Shown here in pieces: positions 62,981 to 64,000 of a stretch of DNA of 64,000 bases. Made by a program: the position numbers and the translations under genes. Origin of the DNA: Tetragenococcus halophilus subsp. flandriensis (GTDB taxonomy: Bacteria > Bacillota > Bacilli > Lactobacillales > Enterococcaceae); contig NZ_BSUG01000002.1 of the NCBI RefSeq assembly GCF_030161475.1, forward strand, positions 18,366 to 82,365, given 5' to 3'. Under the pieces are notes generated by a model. That model searched no databases. It was not told where the DNA came from and saw nothing but the letters and a program-made list of their open reading frames with translations. Positions within the stretch are counted from its first letter, which is position 1; every line of letters begins with the position of its first letter.

Positions 62981-63931
62981 ATGACACAAACTCACAAATG
63001 TCCGACGGATACAGTTCACTACACTTGGCATAAAGAGCATGAACCTATTTTGACAATTGATAGCGGTGACACGGTGGTTTTTGAAACAAGAGAGGTATCG
63101 GACAATCAATTTAATTTTCACTCAACGACAGAAGCGATTTAAGAACTTGATTGGGATTATGTTTATCCACTTTCTGGTCCGGTTTACATCAATGGTGCGG
63201 AACCAGGAGACACTTTGGCTGTAGAAATCCTTGATTTGAAAACGAAGCACTGGGGTTGGACGGCGGTTTTACCTGGTTTAGGTTTATTAGCTGAAGATTA
63301 CCCCGATGCATACTTACGTACGTTTGATTTATCAGATGGGAAGTATATTCATTTTAGCGACGATATCAAGGTACCGATTGAACCTTTCCTAGGTACCATG
63401 GGTGTCTGTCCGAAAGATGGCGATGGGACTCCGATTATGCCTCCGGGAAACTTTGGCGGAAACTTGGATGTACGCCAATTGACCATAGGGACGAAACTAT
63501 ATTTGCCAGTGCAGCAAGCGGGTGCTTTGTTTAGCTGTGGAGATGGTCATGCGGCACAAGGTGATGGAGAAGTCTGTGTATCGGCTCTAGAATGTCCCAT
63601 GTATGCCAGTTTGAAATTCACAGTAATCAAAGCCTCAGAAAAATCCATTCCTTCGCCTCAATTTCAAACAAAAGGTGGTTTAACGCAAAAAGTCAATCAT
63701 GATGATTTTTATGGCACGACAGGAGTAGGTCCAGATTTAATGACGGGGGCGCAGGAAGCATTACGGGCTATGATCGATTATGTATCTGAAACCTATAATA
63801 TTGAGAAAATTGATGCGTATTTACTTGCCAGTCTTTGTGTCGATTTGAAGATATCTGAAATCGTTGATGCAGGACAATATGTTGTCAGTGCATTATTGCC
63901 ACTCTCTATTTTTAATGATTCACAGGAATAA
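62981..63931 (+). pseudogene. Acetamidase/formamidase gene with premature stop
   Basis: ATG 62981 follows AAAGGGGGCG, a strong site. The frame is open for 316 codons, the family length, except for TAA at codon 54 (63140-63142) between HSTTEAI and ELDWDYVYPLSGPVYING. Family motifs beyond the stop are intact: GDTLAVEILDLKTKHWGW, GTMGVCPKDGDGTPIMPPG, GNFGGNLDVRQL and LFSCGDGHAAQGDGEVC (metal and catalytic region). FmdA/AmdA enzymes release ammonia from formamide or acetamide. A single base change (CAA or AAA to TAA) would explain it. An internal TTG start at 63215 is unlikely to rescue function because the N-terminal core is lost. Confidence 0.88.
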
Positions 63932-63936
63932 AAACT

Positions 63937-63981
63937 TAGTAGTGCAGTACCTATATGTCGATGGTATTGCACTACTATTTT
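63937..63981 (+). terminator. Rho-independent terminator after acetamidase
   Basis: TAGTAGTGCAGTACC (63937-63951) pairs with GGTATTGCACTACTA (63963-63977), one G-U pair, followed by TTTT (63978-63981). An intron-like sequence starts 1 base later. Confidence 0.92.
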
Positions 63982-63982
63982 G

Positions 63983-64000
63983 GTGCGCTCGGCATGGGCG
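63983..64000 (+). mobile_element. 5' end of a probable group IIC intron (cut by the window edge)
   Basis: GTGCGCTCGGCATGGGCG begins one base after the terminator's T run. Bacterial group II introns start GTGYG, and this stretch closely follows the start of the Oceanobacillus iheyensis group IIC intron as I recall it (GTGTGCCCGGCATGGGTG). Group IIC introns typically insert right after terminator hairpins, which is the position here. Only 18 bases are visible, so the call is provisional. Confidence 0.6.

Noticed and set aside
63215..63931. Shortened but functional acetamidase from an internal TTG
   Set aside because: There is no ribosome site and the missing first 78 residues form part of the fold, so a functional short form is unlikely.
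1..64000. tRNA, rRNA or prophage structural genes
   Set aside because: No tRNA-like cloverleaf, rRNA block, phage capsid, portal or integrase gene was seen; the island's mobility marks are the IS element and repeats only.

Overview
The window looks like chromosome of a low-GC Gram-positive coccus of the order Lactobacillales. The family Enterococcaceae fits best, and a halophilic Tetragenococcus-like organism is my inference. Supporting signs are the AT-rich genes with strong AGGAGG-type ribosome sites, the tatD-rnmV-rsmA housekeeping block, ECF vitamin transporter subunits, a THF riboswitch, and three adjacent glycine-betaine permease genes, as expected of a cell living in high salt. No rRNA or tRNA gene was seen.

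Layout. 1-3.9 kb: a metallophosphoesterase cut by the window edge, then tatD, rnmV (RNase M5), rsmA and a niacin-type ECF S component. 4.1-10 kb: peptide and amino-acid metabolism, with an amidohydrolase, a GltS-like carrier, a remnant of a second amidohydrolase, a YfcC-type carrier and isoaspartyl dipeptidase. 10.0-11.2 kb: an unusual array of 42-bp degenerate tandem repeats, each able to form a weak hairpin, directly followed by a promoter, a THF riboswitch and folT. 11.4-14.4 kb: a lipobox-less GH3 enzyme, an aldo/keto reductase and its decayed tandem duplicate. 14.8-21.5 kb: three OpuABC-type permease/binding-protein fusions sharing a single ATPase with CBS domains. 21.6-31.6 kb: two polysaccharide pyruvyl transferase paralogues, small envelope and unknown proteins, a NERD protein, a quinone-oxidoreductase-like protein, malic enzyme, flavodoxin, an AI-2E family protein, a GH73-M23 cell-wall hydrolase and an XRE regulator with a visible operator.

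32.1-47.6 kb is one exopolysaccharide/capsule cluster. It has an LCP ligase, a Wzz/Wze/phosphatase control module, a UDP-sugar 4,6-dehydratase, a PLP aminotransferase and a GNAT enzyme that together suggest a diamino-trideoxy sugar. It also has a short priming transferase, two ATP-grasp enzymes, one glycosyltransferase, a polymerase and a flippase.

47.6-62.5 kb is a defence island with lower GC. It holds a DUF2971-like gene, a SIR2-HerA pair, a second DUF2971-like gene, a heavily mutated IS21-family element, an alpha/beta hydrolase fused to a membrane domain, an AbiGi-AbiGii pair, and a SEC-C zinc-motif protein with a possible zinc/SH domain. Three direct copies of a ~55-bp repeat separate its modules. 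The window closes with a GH1 glycosidase remnant, an acetamidase gene with a premature stop, and its terminator. Directly after the terminator come the first 18 bases of what looks like a group IIC intron. Six genes in the window are broken, so the region has been shedding and gaining genes recently.
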